A stretch of DNA of 64,000 bases from Chryseobacterium oncorhynchi (GTDB lineage Bacteria > Bacteroidota > Bacteroidia > Flavobacteriales > Weeksellaceae), in the NCBI RefSeq assembly GCF_002899895.1, contig NZ_PPEI02000001.1:1154848-1218847 (forward strand), given 5' to 3'. A program made the position numbers and the translations under genes. Below the pieces are notes generated by a model. The model saw only the letters and a list, made by a program, of their open reading frames with translations. It was not told where the DNA came from and ran no database searches. This document shows positions 34,906 to 42,984 of this stretch, one piece after another. Position 1 is the first letter of the stretch. Every line of letters begins with the position of its first letter.

Positions 34906-35062
34906 GAGACATAATCTTTTTATTACTCGCTAAAACAAGGTTTTGCTTTTGGGCTTCTACATTAATCTTTTGTGCCCTCTTTTCTGCCTTTTTTCCTACA
35001 TTCAGCTGATAAGTATCTTTTACTGTTATCAGTATATTGCTTGCTTTCTTAATAATCGCCAT
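34892..35062 (-). CDS. small protein between VgrG and DUF2931 genes (56 aa)
   Basis: I do not recognise this family. From MAIIKKASNILI the protein is 56 residues, very basic, with a helical Lys/Gln stretch (GKKAEKRAQKINVEAQKQN). It starts 1 bp after the VgrG stop and overlaps the DUF2931 start by 14 bp, so the three are translationally coupled. The longer frame to 35089 overlaps vgrG and is less likely. Candidate roles are an adaptor between VgrG and cargo, or a leader for coupling; both are guesses. Confidence 0.62.
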   Translation of the reverse strand: MAIIKKASNILITVKDTYQLNVGKKAEKRAQKINVEAQKQNLVLASNKKIMSHGHQ

Positions 35063-35063
35063 A

Positions 35064-36995
35064 CTAAAATAGTTTTGATTTTTCAGCACTATTGAATTCT
35101 ACTATTTTTCCACTTTGCATGGTCATATTTTCCACTTCGCTGAACATGGAAATTTCCCCTGCTATTTCATTGGAAGTCTCGGAATGTCTTTTAAACTCCT
35201 TATCTACCAATTCTGTTCTGTTATCTGAAGATTCTTTGATATCTCCGGAAGCAGTCTGCATAATATCTTTACCTGCTGTAGAGCTTATATCTTCATTTGC
35301 TGTATGGCTAATACTTGCTCCAGCATCTATGCTAATTTCTTTTCCTGCCGTAATATTGATGTTTTCACCTGCATTTAAGGTAAAGTTTTTAGGAGCTTTC
35401 ATATTGATGTTTCCTTTACCGTCCATAAAGTAGCTGTTTCCACTTGGATCCAGAATGGTTACACTTCCCTCATTATCATTCAGTAATATTCTGATACCGC
35501 TTCTGGTTTGTATGGATTTCAAATGATTATCGATTCCTCCGCCCAGCGCCACACCACCATGAAACATACCACCCATTACGAAAGGTCTGTCCGGATGGCT
35601 GTGAACAAAATTAATCATCACCTGATCTCCCACTTCCGGAATTGCCACATAGCCTCTGTTTTGAGATATCTGATCTGTTCCTCCGGCATCCGGACTCATC
35701 ATACGGATAAAATGAGTTGTATCATTAGTTTGCCAATCGAATCTCACCTGTACTCTTCCTTGTCCATCCGGATCTGTATTGGAAATTACAGTGGCTATCT
35801 GTGGTTCTGCCTTTGGAATATTGTATTGCGGTCTTGGAAGAAATCCTGTATCAGCTGCTATTCCTATAAAGCTTCCTTTATAATGACCAATGGTATCAAT
35901 TTCATGTTCGGCTTCTGTGATCATAATCCTTGTAAAATAAGAGGTCTCGTTAGAATCTGGTTTACGCATCTGTACATCTGCTACGCAACCTGGATGCAGA
36001 AAAGGAACAGTTGTGTTTCCAGAAATGGTAAAAACATTCACGGCTTCACTTCCGGAAGCACTTTTCTGAGAATATTCTACATCAAGGTGTGTCGTTGCCT
36101 TAATGGGAGCCATCTGCAATGCCGGTGTTTTATAGATAGAGTCGTTATGGCTGTATGCTGTTTTGGCAAGGTCTCCTACGTGTTTAATAGGAGTTGCCCC
36201 TGAACTGAGTCTTTCATGCTTATTACTATTATAGCCATAGTATTTGGGTTTGGTATGAACTGCTTTTAATTCAACCTTAATATCATGGGCGCTGCTTCCA
36301 TAGGTTAAAACAATGGGTTTATTCTGAGGCGGAAGTTTCCCGAAATGCAGGACTTCACCATCGTAAAAGAATTGTTCTCCGTAGGCTTCAGCCATTCTTG
36401 CCAGGTAATTATAGTGGGTTTCATCATATTGACTGCTGTAAATGATCTGAGAGAAATTGTTAGCATCTATTCTGATATCAAAACGGCTCTTATCAATTCC
36501 CTGTTTGATGACCTCTTCTGCAATGATTCCCATATTTACAGACTGAGTACCTCCAAAACTTTGAATATGGGGTGCACCGTCAAGTAAAATTGTTGGACTG
36601 CTGCCGGTCAATACTATATTTCCAAGGCTCATTCTCTCCTGACTGAAACCTACTCCTGTGATTACTCCCACAAAGGTTCTTTCAGGGCTGTTATCAATAT
36701 CTTTGTATGAAATGATTGCTGTAAGACGTTTTCCAAGGAATTTATTGGCATCCTCCAGAGAATGGGTTTGTCTTTCACCTAAGGTATCATGGGCCAGAGT
36801 AAGGGTAAATTCGTGGTGATGTCCTGTGCTTTGTTTAAGCTTAAAGTGTTTATAGTATTTGATAATCTTCCCTTCTATAACGAGGGAAAGCTTTACCAAA
36901 CGGTTGATACCTGTATGATGATTTTCTGATACACCATCTGCATTCTGCGTAGGACGAAAGGATGCGGCATTTGATTTTCCAGGTGTGTTTGACAT
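35064..36995 (-). CDS. vgrG: type VI secretion system spike protein VgrG
   Basis: A 643-residue VgrG (TssI). The N-terminal ~390 residues carry the gp27-like part (LTLAHDTLGERQTHSLEDA, SQYDETHYNYLARMAEAYGEQFFYDGEVL). The gp5 OB-fold follows (ATVISNTDPDGQGRVQVRFDW, SHPDRPFVMGGMFHGG). The C-terminus is a repetitive beta-helix needle (repeats of NxTAGKxIxIDA, about residues 530-600) with a polar tail of ~50 residues. The trimeric spike is fired with the Hcp tube and carries PAAR-like tips and effectors. No extra toxin domain is fused. Sequence style fits the Bacteroidota-type T6SS (subtype iii). It lies 150 bp after tssD with a terminator between. Confidence 0.95.
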   Translation of the reverse strand: MSNTPGKSNAASFRPTQNADGVSENHHTGINRLVKLSLVIEGKIIKYYKHFKLKQSTGHHHEFTLTLAHDTLGERQTHSLEDANKFLGKRLTAIISYKDIDNSPERTFVGVITGVGFSQERMSLGNIVLTGSSPTILLDGAPHIQSFGGTQSVNMGIIAEEVIKQGIDKSRFDIRIDANNFSQIIYSSQYDETHYNYLARMAEAYGEQFFYDGEVLHFGKLPPQNKPIVLTYGSSAHDIKVELKAVHTKPKYYGYNSNKHERLSSGATPIKHVGDLAKTAYSHNDSIYKTPALQMAPIKATTHLDVEYSQKSASGSEAVNVFTISGNTTVPFLHPGCVADVQMRKPDSNETSYFTRIMITEAEHEIDTIGHYKGSFIGIAADTGFLPRPQYNIPKAEPQIATVISNTDPDGQGRVQVRFDWQTNDTTHFIRMMSPDAGGTDQISQNRGYVAIPEVGDQVMINFVHSHPDRPFVMGGMFHGGVALGGGIDNHLKSIQTRSGIRILLNDNEGSVTILDPSGNSYFMDGKGNINMKAPKNFTLNAGENINITAGKEISIDAGASISHTANEDISSTAGKDIMQTASGDIKESSDNRTELVDKEFKRHSETSNEIAGEISMFSEVENMTMQSGKIVEFNSAEKSKLF

Positions 36996-37093
36996 ATTGT
37001 GTTGTGATTTGTTTAAGTTTCTGAAAATTATTCAATAAAACGGGAATTTAAAAAAATAAATAAAATCCCCTAGAATAAGGCTTTACAATAGGT

Positions 37094-37127
37094 AAAAAAA
37101 GACCGTCTTATAGGGACAGCCTTTTTA
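37094..37127 (-). terminator. terminator between tssD and vgrG (probably partial)
   Basis: GGCTGTC / GACGGTC-type hairpin with G-U pairs and TTTTTTT on the minus strand. It would leave most transcripts carrying only tssD, fitting the large amount of tube protein needed. Confidence 0.68.
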
Positions 37128-37145
37128 TTTCTTTGTCATGAAGAC

Positions 37146-37550
37146 TTAGCTCATTGGCCAAAGTCCTTCATAAGCTGAATTTCCGTAGCTAATACTTTCA
37201 GCACTTACTACAAAGCTAATCAGCATATTGTTGCTGTCTATTGCATCAAAATCTACTTCATGTTGGATTACATATCCATTTTCCCATTTTAAAGTGATCA
37301 AAGTTCCCTCTTCATGAGATTTATTGAAATTGATTTCTCCGGTTGTAGGTTTATATTTGCTGTTCAGTAGACTTTCTAAAACATCAGACTTTTCAGTTGC
37401 TTCAATTGTTACTTTGATTAGAGCGTTTGACGGATCTGATGCTACACGTCCTGAAATATCTGTAGCTCTTGATACGCTGTAGTTAAGTTTTAATAACTTC
37501 TGACCTTCACCTCCATTGAATTTTAAGATTCCTCTTGAATTTCCTGCCAT
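37146..37550 (-). CDS. tssD: type VI secretion system tube protein TssD (Hcp)
   Basis: A 134-residue Hcp-type protein that stacks as hexameric rings into the inner tube. It matches the Bacteroidota TssD pattern: MAGNSRGILKFNGGEGQKLLKLNYSVSRATDISGRVASD at the start (first two blocks quoted), LITLKWENGYVIQHEVDFDA and ending GLWPMS. It is the first gene of the cargo island, with a -7 element (TATCTTTG) 53 bp upstream. No sheath (TssB/C) or other structural T6SS gene is in the window, so this Hcp must work with an apparatus encoded elsewhere. Confidence 0.94.
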   Translation of the reverse strand: MAGNSRGILKFNGGEGQKLLKLNYSVSRATDISGRVASDPSNALIKVTIEATEKSDVLESLLNSKYKPTTGEINFNKSHEEGTLITLKWENGYVIQHEVDFDAIDSNNMLISFVVSAESISYGNSAYEGLWPMS

Positions 37551-37602
37551 ATTCTTAAATTTAAATCATTAATAATAGCCCTATATAATAGGATCTATAT
37601 AA

Positions 37603-37610
37603 CAAAGATA
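37603..37610 (-). promoter_or_regulatory. -7 element of the T6SS cargo island
   Basis: TATCTTTG on the minus strand (exact TAnnTTTG), giving a leader of about 45 nt before tssD. No TTG at 17-19 bp, so it may need an activator. Confidence 0.5.
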
Positions 37611-37744
37611 GACTTCATGTTCTAATTTAAAAAGTTTTAAGGCAACAGTTTCATAAATTGTAGTAGTTCTACGACTATCTATTCAACGGGATTACATAAA
37701 AACTAATAAAACTGTCTTAATTTTTAACATTATTAAAAAAATAA

Positions 37745-38023
37745 TCAGAAATGTTTATAAATATAAGAAACTATTGCAATAACAAGATTGATGACGATAA
37801 GGCCCAATAAGACATTCGTGTATTTCCTTTTCTTATCTATAAAGCTTAGCCCTAGTGTAAAGAAAAACAGCAATAAGGTATACACCGCCGGATACATATG
37901 AAAAGCCTCAGAAAACTTGCCTTCAAAAACCAATACAATTGCTCTTTGAGCACCACACCCAAGGCATTCTACACCCAGAAACTTTTTACTGGGACAGGTC
38001 AGCATGAAGTCTTCAATATTCAT
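37745..38023 (-). CDS. DUF2752 family small membrane protein
   Basis: A 92-residue protein with the DUF2752 signature CPSKKFLGVECLGCGAQRA near the N-terminus, where two of the cysteines form the CxxC, followed by two hydrophobic helices (YPAVYTLLLFFFTLGLSF and VLLGLIVINLVIAIVSYI). The family is of unknown function. The start at 38023 is 15 bp after the stop of the upstream oxidoreductase; the longer frame (to 38083) would overlap that gene by 46 bp and lacks conserved sequence. It is probably co-transcribed with it. Confidence 0.82.
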   Translation of the reverse strand: MNIEDFMLTCPSKKFLGVECLGCGAQRAIVLVFEGKFSEAFHMYPAVYTLLLFFFTLGLSFIDKKRKYTNVLLGLIVINLVIAIVSYIYKHF

Positions 38024-38037
38024 TTCTATAAGATTGG

Positions 38038-39090
38038 TTATGAAGAAATTTTTGCCCTTGTATATTGTTGTGGGAAAAAGCACTCTTCTTTCATTTCAAA
38101 GGCTCCCTGAATTGCCAGATATGGATTCCTAAGAATTTCTCTTGCTACAAAAATCAGATCTGCCTCATTATTCTGAAGAATTTCTTCTGCTTGTTCTACA
38201 TTCGTAATTAATCCTACAGCACCTGTTTTCACCTGAGCTTCATTCTTTATTTGTGAAGAAAAGGGAACCTGATAGCCATTAAAAACTGAAATTTTAGCTC
38301 CATGAATATTTCCACCGCTCGATACATCCACAAGGTCAACAGAATGTTCTTTTAAAATTTTCGCCAACGCTACACTATCCTCAATACCCCAACCGTTTTC
38401 AGCATATTCTGTTCCGGAAAGACGTACAAAAAGAGCCGTATCATCATTCAATTCTTCATTTACAGCATCTACAATTTCAATCAGAAAACGGATCCTGTTT
38501 TCAAAGCTTCCGCCATATTCATCTGTCCTGATATTGGAAAGTGGGGACAAAAACTGATGAATAAGATAGCCATGCGCTCCATGAAGCTCAATTACATCGA
38601 ACCCAGCTTTTACAGCTCGTTGGGCTGCCTTTTTAAAATACTGTACATGTTCTTTTACCTCATCAGTACTCAATGCATGAGGAATCCTTTCTGATGGATG
38701 ATAAGGAATAGAACTTGGTGCAATGGTTTCCCATCCTTCTTCAAGAGAGATCTGAAGATTATTCCATGTTGAACCTTTTCTCCCTGCATGAGCCAGCTGA
38801 ATTCCTATTTTACTTTCTGAGTTTTTGTGAACAAATTCTACAATTTTCTGTAGTTTTTCTTCCTGCTCATCATTCCAGATTCCCATACAATGATTGGTGA
38901 TCCTTCCTCTTGGTTCTACACCTGTAGCTTCTACAATCAGTAAACCTGTTCCACCCTGTGATCTGCTTCCGTAATGCACGAAATGAAAATCATTCGCCAT
39001 ACCGTTTTCACATGAATACATACACATTGGAGACATTACCCAACGGTTTTTAAGCACTACATTCCTGAATTGTATTGGGGTATATAACAT
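38038..39090 (-). CDS. old yellow enzyme family NADH:flavin oxidoreductase (YqjM/NamA-like)
   Basis: A 350-residue FMN enzyme of the old yellow enzyme family that reduces activated C=C bonds using NAD(P)H. The N-terminus SPMCMYSCENG carries the Cys of the YqjM subgroup (Cys23 or so). IQLAHAGRKG, LHGAHGYLIHQFLSPLSN, RTDEYGGSFENRIRF and the phosphate-binding GAVGLITN and VAREILRNPY motifs follow in order. The length matches YqjM. It is cytosolic, and the natural substrate of these enzymes is rarely known; oxidative-stress or quinone/enone detoxification is common. The DUF2752 gene follows. Confidence 0.94.
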   Translation of the reverse strand: MLYTPIQFRNVVLKNRWVMSPMCMYSCENGMANDFHFVHYGSRSQGGTGLLIVEATGVEPRGRITNHCMGIWNDEQEEKLQKIVEFVHKNSESKIGIQLAHAGRKGSTWNNLQISLEEGWETIAPSSIPYHPSERIPHALSTDEVKEHVQYFKKAAQRAVKAGFDVIELHGAHGYLIHQFLSPLSNIRTDEYGGSFENRIRFLIEIVDAVNEELNDDTALFVRLSGTEYAENGWGIEDSVALAKILKEHSVDLVDVSSGGNIHGAKISVFNGYQVPFSSQIKNEAQVKTGAVGLITNVEQAEEILQNNEADLIFVAREILRNPYLAIQGAFEMKEECFFPQQYTRAKISS

Positions 39091-39190
39091 TTTATTTGTT
39101 TTAAAATTTGAACTTTATTATTAGAAGAATAAATATTGCCCACCTCATTAAAAAGAAGTAATTTTACGCCCCTTTTTTAGTCTACAATAT

Positions 39191-39673
39191 ATGAAAAAAG
39201 ACATACAGATCAGTTACGAATATTTTAAAAATAGCAGTGAACTGACCGATATAGAAATACAATTATTCGAAAGAGCCAAGGCGGCCCGCGAAAATGCTTA
39301 TGCACCCTATTCTCAGTTTTTTGTGGGATGCTCTGTGTTATTGGAAAACGGAGAAATATACTCCGGAAACAATCAGGAGAATGCCGCTTTTCCATCCGGA
39401 CTTTGTGCTGAGAGAACCACATTGTTCTGGGTAGCAGCCAACTTTCCAAATGTTAAAGTAAAAAAAATATTTGTGGTTGGCGGACCTAAGGAATTTCATG
39501 AGAAAAACCCACCGATCCCGCCTTGTGGAGCATGCCGTCAAAGCTTAATAGAATACGAAACCAAGCAAAACGAAAACATCGATCTTTATTTTTCAAGTAT
39601 GAATGAGGAAGTTGTGAAAGTGCATGCAGTGAAAGATCTATTACCTTTTTATTTTGATTCTACATTTTTGTAG
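39191..39673 (+). CDS. cdd: cytidine deaminase
   Basis: Cdd deaminates cytidine and deoxycytidine to uridine and deoxyuridine for pyrimidine salvage. The 160-residue protein has the zinc-site motifs CAERTTLF (residues ~72-79, with the catalytic Glu) and PPCGACRQSLIEY (two Cys ligands), and FVGCSVLLENGEIYSGNNQENAAFPSG (quoted blocks: GNNQENAAFPSG) for nucleoside binding. It is the homotetrameric short type. It is divergent from the oxidoreductase and followed by a terminator. The start MKKDIQ is preceded by a near-consensus -7 element (TAATTTTA). Confidence 0.95.
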   Translation: MKKDIQISYEYFKNSSELTDIEIQLFERAKAARENAYAPYSQFFVGCSVLLENGEIYSGNNQENAAFPSGLCAERTTLFWVAANFPNVKVKKIFVVGGPKEFHEKNPPIPPCGACRQSLIEYETKQNENIDLYFSSMNEEVVKVHAVKDLLPFYFDSTFL

Positions 39674-39795
39674 GAGTGAAAAGGTAAAATCGTAAAAAGG
39701 CTATCGACAGCCCCCCAATTAAATATTCAGCATTTGCTGTAATATGAATGCGGATTTACATCATATTTGTAAGTCATAGCAAATTTTTGATCAAA

Positions 39796-39826
39796 AAACC
39801 AACAGAGATTCTGTTGGTTTTTTTAT
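39796..39826 (+). terminator. terminator downstream of cdd
   Basis: AAAACCAACAG / CTGTTGGTTTT with a 5-nt loop and a T-run. The gap 39674-40030 holds this terminator, the one at 39974, and no gene. Confidence 0.8.
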
Positions 39827-39973
39827 TTTAAATGATCTATAAAGAGAATTCTCTCAGTTGAAAAACACTAAGATGCTAAGGTTTTGATACAATATTATGC
39901 TGAGAAAGCGCAAGGATTTTATCTACGATAAAATTGAATGCTGTTGATTTCTTTTGTAATAATAGATTTTAAA

Positions 39974-40012
39974 TAAAAAAGAGACTGTTCTATTTCTAAA
40001 ACAATCTCTTTA
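39974..40012 (-). terminator. terminator downstream of the barstar gene
   Basis: GAGAtTGTT / AACAgTCTC with a ~10-nt loop; TTTTTTATTT follows on the minus strand, 19 bp after the barstar stop. Confidence 0.72.
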
Positions 40013-40030
40013 TTTTTTTTACATTACAGA

Positions 40031-40339
40031 TTAATCTTCTGTTTCTTCTTCCTCTTCATCATCTTCGTACTGCTCCAGATAATAGCTGAAAGTAAAATCT
40101 TCTACTTCTTCCTCTGCATCTTCCAGCGTAGTTAGAAGATCTTCAAAAATTTCCAGTTGATCTACTGTCATATTTACGAATTCAAGGTGAAGCGGCATTT
40201 CTAGGTCTCCGGTAATGGTATCGAAAAGCGCATCAAGATTATCCCCAAAATGTTCAGGAAGCTGAATTTTTTCTTTTAGTTGGGTATAAAAATCTTCATA
40301 ATCACCTATATCTGTAAAATCTATATATACTGTCTTCAT
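40031..40339 (-). CDS. barstar family ribonuclease inhibitor
   Basis: A 102-residue cytosolic protein aligned with barstar from its start: IDFTDIGDYEDFYTQLKEKI, then the binding helix LPEHFGDNLDALFDTITG. Asp36 and Asp40 correspond to barstar Asp35 and Asp39, the residues that contact the barnase active site. A C-terminal tail of about 10 Asp/Glu (YEDDEEEEETED) extends beyond barstar's length and adds negative charge. A barnase homologue is encoded 236 bp upstream on the same strand, so this is most likely its inhibitor. Barstar-family proteins are also found without a partner, but the pairing here is good evidence. Confidence 0.9.
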   Translation of the reverse strand: MKTVYIDFTDIGDYEDFYTQLKEKIQLPEHFGDNLDALFDTITGDLEMPLHLEFVNMTVDQLEIFEDLLTTLEDAEEEVEDFTFSYYLEQYEDDEEEEETED

Positions 40340-40575
40340 ATTGAACTAAATTTCCAATTCTTATTAATTAAAAAGGTCTTGCATTTTTTGCAGAAATCCG
40401 TTTCTTCTGTTTTTTATTTTTTACAGGTTTTTCTTTTTCTAAGCATGAGAGCATCAGATGGAAAAAAAAGTAAAAAAACAGATTTATTATTTTTCAAAAT
40501 TAATACTTATAACTATTTAAATGCAAATTATACATCAAGTCATTGCGAGGAGCTATAACTATTTACTACGTACAA

Positions 40576-41094
40576 TTATTGCTTTTCAAAGCTTTTATAA
40601 TGATTCTTGGTAAGATAAACATCTCCATTTTGGGTGTAAATAATTCGGTCTGCATTTCTTCCACCGCAGTGATAGTTTACATCTGCTTCAAAATACTTAT
40701 CACCATCCGGCAATCTTCCCTCTCTGTTACCAAATTTATCTCCACCAATTGCTTTCCCCGGAAGCACTTCACAAAGATTTCCTTTTGATGGATTCCAGCC
40801 CTGATTTCTGGCTTCATTTTTTGTAATGTAATAATCCGGAAGTCTATGATTTTGCTTTACATAACTTATCACTGTTTTTTCTTCAGTCAGTTTATCAATA
40901 GAAACCTGTACTGATGAGTTTCCAGCATTATACTGATCCTCTGTAGTAGTGCTTCCATAACTTACAGCCTCTGTTTTTGCAGCATTAAAATGATCTTTTT
41001 TATCTGAGATAAAACGGTTGTAGATATACATCACAGACATCCCAAAGAGAAGACCGAGACAGATAAAAAATACACCTCTTATTTTACTGTTCAT
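40576..41094 (-). CDS. barnase-family ribonuclease with N-terminal membrane anchor
   Basis: A 172-residue protein: a transmembrane segment (residues ~7-25, GVFFICLGLLFGMSVMYIY), a low-complexity linker (~26-70), and a barnase-like RNase domain (~71-172). Alignment with barnase is clear: RLPDYYITKNEARNQGW, SKGNL, GGDKFGNREGRLP, EADVNY, RNADRIIYT, NHYKSF. The catalytic set is complete: Lys104, Glu136, Arg146, Arg150 and His165 correspond to barnase Lys27, Glu73, Arg83, Arg87 and His102. The enzyme should hang from the inner membrane, most likely facing the periplasm, unlike secreted barnase. It is 14 bp after nadE and may be co-transcribed. A barstar gene lies downstream. Confidence 0.92.
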   Translation of the reverse strand: MNSKIRGVFFICLGLLFGMSVMYIYNRFISDKKDHFNAAKTEAVSYGSTTTEDQYNAGNSSVQVSIDKLTEEKTVISYVKQNHRLPDYYITKNEARNQGWNPSKGNLCEVLPGKAIGGDKFGNREGRLPDGDKYFEADVNYHCGGRNADRIIYTQNGDVYLTKNHYKSFEKQ

Positions 41095-41108
41095 TGTAAC
41101 AATTTATT

Positions 41109-41903
41109 TTATGATTCTCTCCACTCTTCCGGAATATCACAGATTGGAATAGGATCCATCTTATGTTTTGCAGCCTTATGCATTCGGTCAAAGATCAGGA
41201 ATACTTCTTTATCTCTTCCTTCATAGTCTTCAGCCGTTTTGGTTCCATATTCTTTCTGAATTTTTTCCAATTCTGGATAAGTTGCTCCGATCTGTTGTTC
41301 GTCAGTTCTGTCTACATCCCAAAGTCCGTCTGTTGGAATAGCCTCCTGAATACTTTTAATTAAATTCAAGCCTTTGGCAAGTGCATACACCTCGGTTTTA
41401 TATAAATCGGCAATTGGGGATACATCTACTCCTCCGTCACCATACTTTGTGTAAAATCCGATCCCGAAATCTTCAACTTTGTTTCCTGTTCCGCATACCA
41501 AAAGTCCGTTAAGCTGCCCGTAATAGTACAGGGTAAGCATTCTCAAGCGTGATCTTGTATTGGCAAAAGCCAATTTTTCATTGGGATATAAATCGTCTTT
41601 TACATCAAAAGTTTTATAAAGTTCTTCAAAAGCGGGAGTCAGATCTACAGACATGATCTCTACATTGGGAAATCTTGATTTTAAATCATTCATATGGTCC
41701 TTTGCACGATCCACCTGATCTGCTTTCTGGCGGATTGGCATTTCGATCAGTAATGTTTTCAGTCCCGTCATTGCGGCCAATGTAGAAACTACTCCGGAGT
41801 CTACTCCTCCGGAAACTCCTAATACATATCCGTTTACTTTAGCTTTTGTTGCATAATCCTTTAACCAGCCAACGATATGGTCTATCACTTTTTGTGTCTG
41901 CAT
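41109..41903 (-). CDS. nadE: NAD(+) synthase
   Basis: NadE converts nicotinate adenine dinucleotide to NAD+ using ATP and ammonia, the last step of NAD synthesis. The 264-residue protein has the PP-loop LGVSGGVDSGVVST (ATP binding), the conserved FANTRSRLRMLTLYY and CGTGNKVEDFGIGFYTKYGDGG, and DLYKTEVYALA. There is no N-terminal glutaminase domain, so it is the ammonia-dependent short form. The gene is part of a run of closely spaced minus-strand genes (LRR protein, two GNATs, nadE, barnase). Confidence 0.96.
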   Translation of the reverse strand: MQTQKVIDHIVGWLKDYATKAKVNGYVLGVSGGVDSGVVSTLAAMTGLKTLLIEMPIRQKADQVDRAKDHMNDLKSRFPNVEIMSVDLTPAFEELYKTFDVKDDLYPNEKLAFANTRSRLRMLTLYYYGQLNGLLVCGTGNKVEDFGIGFYTKYGDGGVDVSPIADLYKTEVYALAKGLNLIKSIQEAIPTDGLWDVDRTDEQQIGATYPELEKIQKEYGTKTAEDYEGRDKEVFLIFDRMHKAAKHKMDPIPICDIPEEWRES

Positions 41904-41915
41904 CGTTTATATTTT

Positions 41916-42449
41916 TTAGTCTATTCCAAATTCCTTAGGATATTTTACAACCCCATTTTTATTTTTAAGTCCGTCTTTTACCAGCTCAATGGCCATTCCA
42001 TTTTCTTCGGGAATTTCAAACGGAAATGAAATCCCAAAATTACTTGTTTTTTCGTAACCAAACTTAGGATAATAAGTTTCATGTCCTATTAAAATAACAG
42101 ATTGATATCCTAGTTCTTGGGCAATATGATGTCCTTGAAGAATAAGTTTTCCTCCAATTCCCTGATTTTGAAACTCAGGTTTTACGGAGACCGGCGCCAA
42201 GGCAAGTGACTCAAAAGTTTCTGAATTATTCTCAATGCAAAGCTTTGTAAACAAAATATGTCCTGCAATGTCACCATTTTCATCTTCTGCCACCAGTGAT
42301 AATTCCGGAATAAAAGCATCCGATTTTCTTAATTTCTCAACCAGAAATTGCTCTTGATGGTCACTATGCTCCATGTCTCTGAAAGCCTCTTCTATCAATT
42401 GAAAAACTTTTTTATAGTCTTTTTCTTCTTCTTGTCTAATCTTTACCAT
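41916..42449 (-). CDS. GNAT family N-acetyltransferase
   Basis: A 177-residue acetyl-CoA-dependent transferase. The acetyl-CoA pyrophosphate loop is visible as VKPEFQNQGIGGKLI (Q/RxxGxG/A-type), preceded by the beta strand ESLALAPVSV and followed by VILIGHETYYPKFGYE. A C-terminal extension (residues ~130-177, FEIPEENGMAIELV) is typical of the predicted YhbS-type group. It overlaps the upstream GNAT by 14 bp and precedes nadE by 12 bp. The substrate is unknown. Confidence 0.85.
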   Translation of the reverse strand: MVKIRQEEEKDYKKVFQLIEEAFRDMEHSDHQEQFLVEKLRKSDAFIPELSLVAEDENGDIAGHILFTKLCIENNSETFESLALAPVSVKPEFQNQGIGGKLILQGHHIAQELGYQSVILIGHETYYPKFGYEKTSNFGISFPFEIPEENGMAIELVKDGLKNKNGVVKYPKEFGID

Positions 42450-42975
42450 TTTCTACATTATAATTTTCGCGTTTCAATTTATACCAAAAGCACATTACAC
42501 CATCATCTTCAAATTCACCTGTATTTTCAAAACCCAGCTTTGTTAAAATATAGTTAGAACCTGCATTTCCTGAATCTGCATAAGCGTATATAGTCTCAGC
42601 CTTTAAATCATTAAAACCATATTCAAGAGTAGCTGTTGCAGCTTCCCAGGCATAGCCTTTCCCCCAAAATTCAGGAATGAAACGATAACCTAAATCCAGT
42701 GTTTCAACATGGCCGTTGATGGGTTTCTTCAGTAATTTTAATCCGCACCATCCTATCATCAGTCCGCTCTCTTTTTCAACCACAGCCAGCCTCCCTACTC
42801 CATTTTCTTCATATTGTTTCTGAATCATTCTGATATCATTCTGTGATTGTTCCAATGATGTTACAGGAGTTTCAAGATACTTCATCACCTCAGGATCAGA
42901 ATGCATAAGGAACATTCTTTCAGTATCTTTATCTTCAAGTTTTCTTAAAATCAGTCTTTTTGTTTCTATTTTCAT
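42436..42975 (-). CDS. GNAT family N-acetyltransferase (RimJ/RimL-like)
   Basis: A 179-residue acetyltransferase of the RimJ/RimL type: IETKRLILRKLEDKDTERMFL at the start, IGWCGLKLL and LGYRFIPEFWGKGYAWEA in the core (the FWGKGYA loop binds acetyl-CoA), and SNAGSNYILTKLGFENTGE near the end. Members modify ribosomal protein N-termini or other amines; the substrate here is unknown. It overlaps the following GNAT by 14 bp and lies 9 bp after the LRR protein gene. Confidence 0.87.
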   Translation of the reverse strand: MKIETKRLILRKLEDKDTERMFLMHSDPEVMKYLETPVTSLEQSQNDIRMIQKQYEENGVGRLAVVEKESGLMIGWCGLKLLKKPINGHVETLDLGYRFIPEFWGKGYAWEAATATLEYGFNDLKAETIYAYADSGNAGSNYILTKLGFENTGEFEDDGVMCFWYKLKRENYNVENGKD

Positions 42976-42984
42976 AATATTAGT

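Noticed and set aside
35508-36203. Plus-strand frame of 231 aa opposite vgrG
   Set aside because: Long because of vgrG codon bias; the antisense gene is unmistakable.
37551-37744. Looked for T6SS core genes next to tssD
   Set aside because: No sheath, baseplate or ClpV frames exist on either side; the flanking genes are DUF2752 and the secreted nuclease.
39864-39930. AAACACTAAG block possibly matching another near 63940
   Set aside because: Only about 10 bp are shared, too short to call a repeat family.
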